Source: CAYJWS01 sp964373925
GTDB taxonomy: Bacteria; Patescibacteriota; Patescibacteriia; Buchananbacterales; GWA2-38-13
Assembly (NCBI GenBank): GCA_964373925.1
Contig: CAYJWS010000057.1
Span: 1 to 7,423, forward strand
Direction: 5' to 3'
DNA: 7,423 nt
A model generated the notes under the pieces. It saw only the letters and a list, made by a program, of their open reading frames with translations. It made no database searches and was not told where the DNA came from. The translations under genes and the position numbers were made by a program. Positions 4,783-7,423 of this stretch are shown piece after piece. The number at the start of each line of letters is the position of its first letter. The first letter of the stretch is position 1.

Positions 4783-5991
4783 TTATAATTTTAGTTTCCC
4801 CGGCCCGTTTGGATTGTAGCCATTATTAAATTCTTCTCCGTCGGAATACCCATCGCCATCTGAATCCGGATTATTTGGGTCTGAATGGAGTCTTTTTTCC
4901 ATACTGTCGGGAAGCGTATCGCCGTCGGTGTCTTTTTCAAATTCTTTTTTTTCTAAATTGTTTTGTTCAGAAACTCTTCCAAGGTATGACGAAAAATCAA
5001 TTCCGGTAACTTTTTTAAAAGCGTCTTGAAGCGTAATAAAATCCTTGGGTTGCGCAATTTCAAATTGCTTGTTAAAATCGCTTAATTCAAGCGTCAAGGC
5101 GATGTCAGAAACTTGGGATTTGGGCTCATCTTGATTTCTTTCCTTGCTTTGGATATGAATAGATATCTTTCTTATATAAAAATCTTTCTCTCCTATCCAC
5201 ATCTCTCCGGAAATATCCGCATCTGAAAAATATTGCGCCAACGCGTCTTTCGCGCTATCTATCTTCTCTTGATAGTCGTCTCCTATGCTTGAAGTTGTGG
5301 CATCGCTCACCTGCTTGGCGTATTCGGAAAAAAATTCTTGGAATCTCTTCTTGTCAACTCCAAAAGATAGATGATACGCCTCCTCTCCTTCCAGCGCCTC
5401 TTTTAATACGGGGGAAAAAGTTAAAAACTCGCGCTTGCTATACGCGTTAAAAAAATTGTTTTTCCATTCGGAATCGCTTTGCGCCGGCACGGGCTGGGTG
5501 CTTTCTTTTGATGCTTTGGTTTTAAAATCCTCCACTTCAAGCTTTATCCATTTTTTAAGGATTGGGTCAAGCGTTAAAAAAAATATCTTTGGAGACGATA
5601 TAAACTGTATATATGACGTGTCTTTTTTCGTTATCAAAAAATTAAAACGCATGTCTTTAAATCCATAGCCATCCTTGGGACCGACAACATCAAGCGCGAC
5701 AACACTGGAAATTTTAGGCTCGTCACTTGTTGAAACGTTTTTATTTTTATTTAAAGAAGTTATCGCCACTTTCCACGCCCCATTGCTCGTGTTAATATCC
5801 GCGGATCCCTTAAGGTTGGAAGCGTATGAGTTAAGGCTTCTTGTTGCTTTGTACGCTTTGAGCACCAGCCTTTGCGGGCTTTTTTGAAATTGCCCAAAAA
5901 AATACGCCGATACGGCTCCGGAAGCTATAAAAAAAGCGCAGACAAAAATCCATAATAATAACCGGCGAGACTTTTTTCCGTGCGTATTCAT
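4783..5991 (-). CDS. Membrane-anchored extracellular protein with LppX/LprG-like body and TSP3 calcium loops
   Basis: This 402-residue protein has a basic start (KKSRR) and one hydrophobic segment at about 11-33. That segment lacks a clear cleavage site, so it probably stays as an N-terminal anchor with the rest outside. The body (about 40-335) is beta-rich in character: SYASNLKGSADI near the start, SGEMWIGEKDFYIRKISI (261-278), then LELSDFNKQFEIAQPKDFI (301-319). This order recalls the LolA/LppX/LprG superfamily of lipid-binding or lipoprotein-sorting folds, though I cannot confirm it. The C-terminus has two acidic calcium-binding loops of the thrombospondin type 3 kind, DTDGDTLPD (354-362) and DSDGDGYSDGEEF (376-388). 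Asp at loop positions 1, 3, 5 and 9 is intact in both. It starts 18 bases after the phosphomutase stop, so the two are probably co-transcribed. No Shine-Dalgarno sequence precedes the ATG at 5989-5991. The function is not known; a surface role is inferred. Confidence 0.85.
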   Translation of the reverse strand: MNTHGKKSRRLLLWIFVCAFFIASGAVSAYFFGQFQKSPQRLVLKAYKATRSLNSYASNLKGSADINTSNGAWKVAITSLNKNKNVSTSDEPKISSVVALDVVGPKDGYGFKDMRFNFLITKKDTSYIQFISSPKIFFLTLDPILKKWIKLEVEDFKTKASKESTQPVPAQSDSEWKNNFFNAYSKREFLTFSPVLKEALEGEEAYHLSFGVDKKRFQEFFSEYAKQVSDATTSSIGDDYQEKIDSAKDALAQYFSDADISGEMWIGEKDFYIRKISIHIQSKERNQDEPKSQVSDIALTLELSDFNKQFEIAQPKDFITLQDAFKKVTGIDFSSYLGRVSEQNNLEKKEFEKDTDGDTLPDSMEKRLHSDPNNPDSDGDGYSDGEEFNNGYNPNGPGKLKL

Positions 5992-6009
5992 AATAAATAT
6001 TTCAAATGC

Positions 6010-7344
6010 TTACTTATTATTTTCTTGCAAAAATTTAACAATTTCATTTGTCTTTTCTTGCAAAACATCTTTGCTTGAGGCTTCTATAGTAAGGCGAAGC
6101 AGGGGCTCCGTGTTTGACGAGCGCACATTAAACCAATAATCATTGTATTCCACTGTTACGCCATCAAGATAATCTTGCTTGCCCGAGGCGTATTTCTTTT
6201 TTATGGCTTCTATTTTTTCAGGAATGCCGTCAAGTTTTAAATTTATTTCATCGGATTTTTCATAAATGACAAGGCTTTGCGCTACTTGGGAAAGCGGTTT
6301 GTTTTCTTGAGAGAGATGCTCCAACAGCATAAGAAATGCTACAAACCCGGAATCGGAATAAAAGTTATCTTTAAAGCTGTAGTGCGCGGAAAGCTCGCCG
6401 CCCAAAACCGCCTTATGCTTCATCATATTATCTTTTATGTGCACCCATCCAACCTGCGACCGATAGGCCTTGCCTCCCCATTTTTCAATAAAATATGGGA
6501 CTGCGTGCGAGCATATCGCGTTATACACGACGCCTTGTTTGGGATTTTTAGCAAGTATATATTGAGCAAGGATAAGAAGCGTGATATCCGCACGTATAAA
6601 GCTTCCTTTTTCATCTATAAAAAAAAGCCGGTCGGTATCGCCGTCAAAAATAACCCCGCAATCAGCCTTTACCTCAAAAACTTTTTTTATAATTGCAACC
6701 TGGCTTTCTTTTTCAAGCGGATTAGAAGGATGGTTGGGAAAATTCCCATCCAGCTCAAAAAAAAGAGATTCATAGGCTATAGGCAAGTGTTTCGCAAGCT
6801 CGGGAATTATTTTTCCCGCCATGCCATTACCGGCGTCAATCACGACTTTCAGAGGTTTAATTTTTTTTACATCAACAAATGAAAGCAGGTGGCTGATAAA
6901 TTTTTTCATAATATCCACTGCTTCGTATTTTCCCTGCGCGGCCGCGCCTGTTTTCGGCAGATGAAAAACAAGACTTTTGAGATCCTCTCCTTTGACCGGA
7001 GCGCCTCCGGACGAGAGCATTTTAAATCCATGGTAATCTTTTGGATTATGAGATGCCGTACAAAATACTCCGCCATCATAGTGGAAATAAGAAAAAGCGA
7101 AATACAGCGCGTCCACGGACATCTCGCCGATATCATAAACATCTCTCCCCTCTTCGCGAACGCCATCTATAAATCTTTTACAGAGCGCCTCCGAGGCGAT
7201 GCGCATATCACGCCCGACAACTATTTTTTTAGCGCCAGTCTTAATCGCATACGCCCTACCAATGGCATACGCCGAATCCTCGTCTATTTCAGTGGGGTAT
7301 ATGCCTCGTATATCATAGGCCTTAAATATTTTTTCACTCATCAT
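6010..7344 (-). CDS. Phosphomannomutase/phosphoglucomutase (alpha-D-phosphohexomutase)
   Basis: The enzyme converts mannose- or glucose-6-phosphate to the 1-phosphate, the entry to nucleotide sugars for surface glycans. It is cytoplasmic. With the start at 7344 it has 444 residues, the usual family length. Motifs, numbered from that start, are KAYDIRGIYP (8-17), TASHNP (96-101, phosphoserine Ser98), the Mg2+ loop DGDTDR (234-239), the sugar-binding loop GGELSAHYSF (315-324, with the Glu, Ser and His of GEMSGH kept but Gly replaced by Ala), and the phosphate-binding RSSNTEP (408-414). Specificity between mannose and glucose cannot be read from these motifs, so no symbol is given. The frame stays open upstream to an ATG at 7419, but those 25 codons run through repeat sequence and lie before the conserved start, so I reject them. 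ATG at 7344 and 7341 are adjacent; either could be used. No Shine-Dalgarno sequence is seen. The TSP3-loop protein follows 18 bases downstream. Confidence 0.94.
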   Translation of the reverse strand: MMSEKIFKAYDIRGIYPTEIDEDSAYAIGRAYAIKTGAKKIVVGRDMRIASEALCKRFIDGVREEGRDVYDIGEMSVDALYFAFSYFHYDGGVFCTASHNPKDYHGFKMLSSGGAPVKGEDLKSLVFHLPKTGAAAQGKYEAVDIMKKFISHLLSFVDVKKIKPLKVVIDAGNGMAGKIIPELAKHLPIAYESLFFELDGNFPNHPSNPLEKESQVAIIKKVFEVKADCGVIFDGDTDRLFFIDEKGSFIRADITLLILAQYILAKNPKQGVVYNAICSHAVPYFIEKWGGKAYRSQVGWVHIKDNMMKHKAVLGGELSAHYSFKDNFYSDSGFVAFLMLLEHLSQENKPLSQVAQSLVIYEKSDEINLKLDGIPEKIEAIKKKYASGKQDYLDGVTVEYNDYWFNVRSSNTEPLLRLTIEASSKDVLQEKTNEIVKFLQENNK

Positions 7345-7383
7345 ATTATGAATATTATTTCTACCTTGGACAAATATAGTCTG

Positions 7384-7423
7384 TTTTGAGACTGTAGAAA
7401 AGGGGTCATATTTTGTCATTGCG
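7384..7423. repeat. Start of another composite repeat, cut by the window edge
   Basis: TTTTGAGACTGTAGAAAA (7384-7401) matches the outer end of the element at 4646 (TTTGAGACTGCAGAAAA). TTGTCATTGCG (7413-7423) then matches the start of the right half of the repeat at 662. So an outer TTGAGACTG block is again followed by a TGTCAT block. The spacing is 19 bases here and 15 at 4646. The rest lies outside the window. Confidence 0.55.

Noticed and set aside
6277..7389. Long plus-strand frames of 201 and 166 codons opposite the phosphomutase
   Set aside because: They lie antisense to a gene whose catalytic motifs are all intact, and their translations show no motif, signal or domain.

Overview
The window reads as a piece of an AT-rich bacterial chromosome. 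It carries five genes on the minus strand and the tail of one on the plus strand. The gene style suggests a Patescibacteria/CPR (Parcubacteria-like) genome or a similar reduced-genome lineage. The signs are secreted proteins of no recognised family, a membrane-anchored protein ending in thrombospondin type 3 (TSP3) calcium loops, no clear Shine-Dalgarno sequence before any of the five visible starts, and many short palindromic dispersed repeats between genes. This lineage is an inference from style, not from a marker gene. TGA serves as a normal stop (end of murI) and tryptophans use TGG, so nothing suggests a recoded genetic code.

Layout. Bases 1-441 (+) hold the 3' part of a SAM-dependent methyltransferase resembling the FAM173 lysine-methyltransferase group, closed by a 42-bp perfect palindrome with a T-tract. 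Bases 442-826 are gene-free and hold that palindrome, a possible insertion-sequence end relic, a folded dispersed repeat, and a terminator for the gene to the right. Bases 827-3468 (-) form a likely two-gene operon: a small proline-rich lipoprotein, then a 757-residue secreted helical protein built from three diverged copies of a module of about 248 residues. A good promoter lies upstream at about 3552-3581. Bases 3595-3769 are a dense cluster of palindromic repeats that runs into the 3' end of the glutamate racemase gene murI (3726-4571, -). Bases 4646-4781 are a second composite inverted-repeat element. Bases 4783-7344 (-) form a second likely operon: a phosphomannomutase/phosphoglucomutase followed 18 bases later by an N-terminally anchored protein with TSP3 loops. 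The right edge (7384-7423) contains the beginning of one more repeat of the same general kind.

How the genes fit together. The theme is the cell envelope. MurI makes D-glutamate for peptidoglycan, the phosphomutase makes sugar-1-phosphates for surface glycans, and three proteins are exported: one lipoprotein, one signal-peptide protein and one membrane-anchored protein. No defence system, CRISPR array or rRNA was found.

The best leads are these. First, the three-module secreted protein, which has matching cysteine pairs in modules 1 and 2. Second, the hairpin repeat family, whose three nearby copies show compensatory base-pair changes. Third, the way these repeats have entered genes: the last about 14 residues and the stop codon of murI are repeat sequence, and an apparent N-terminal extension of the phosphomutase is also repeat sequence.
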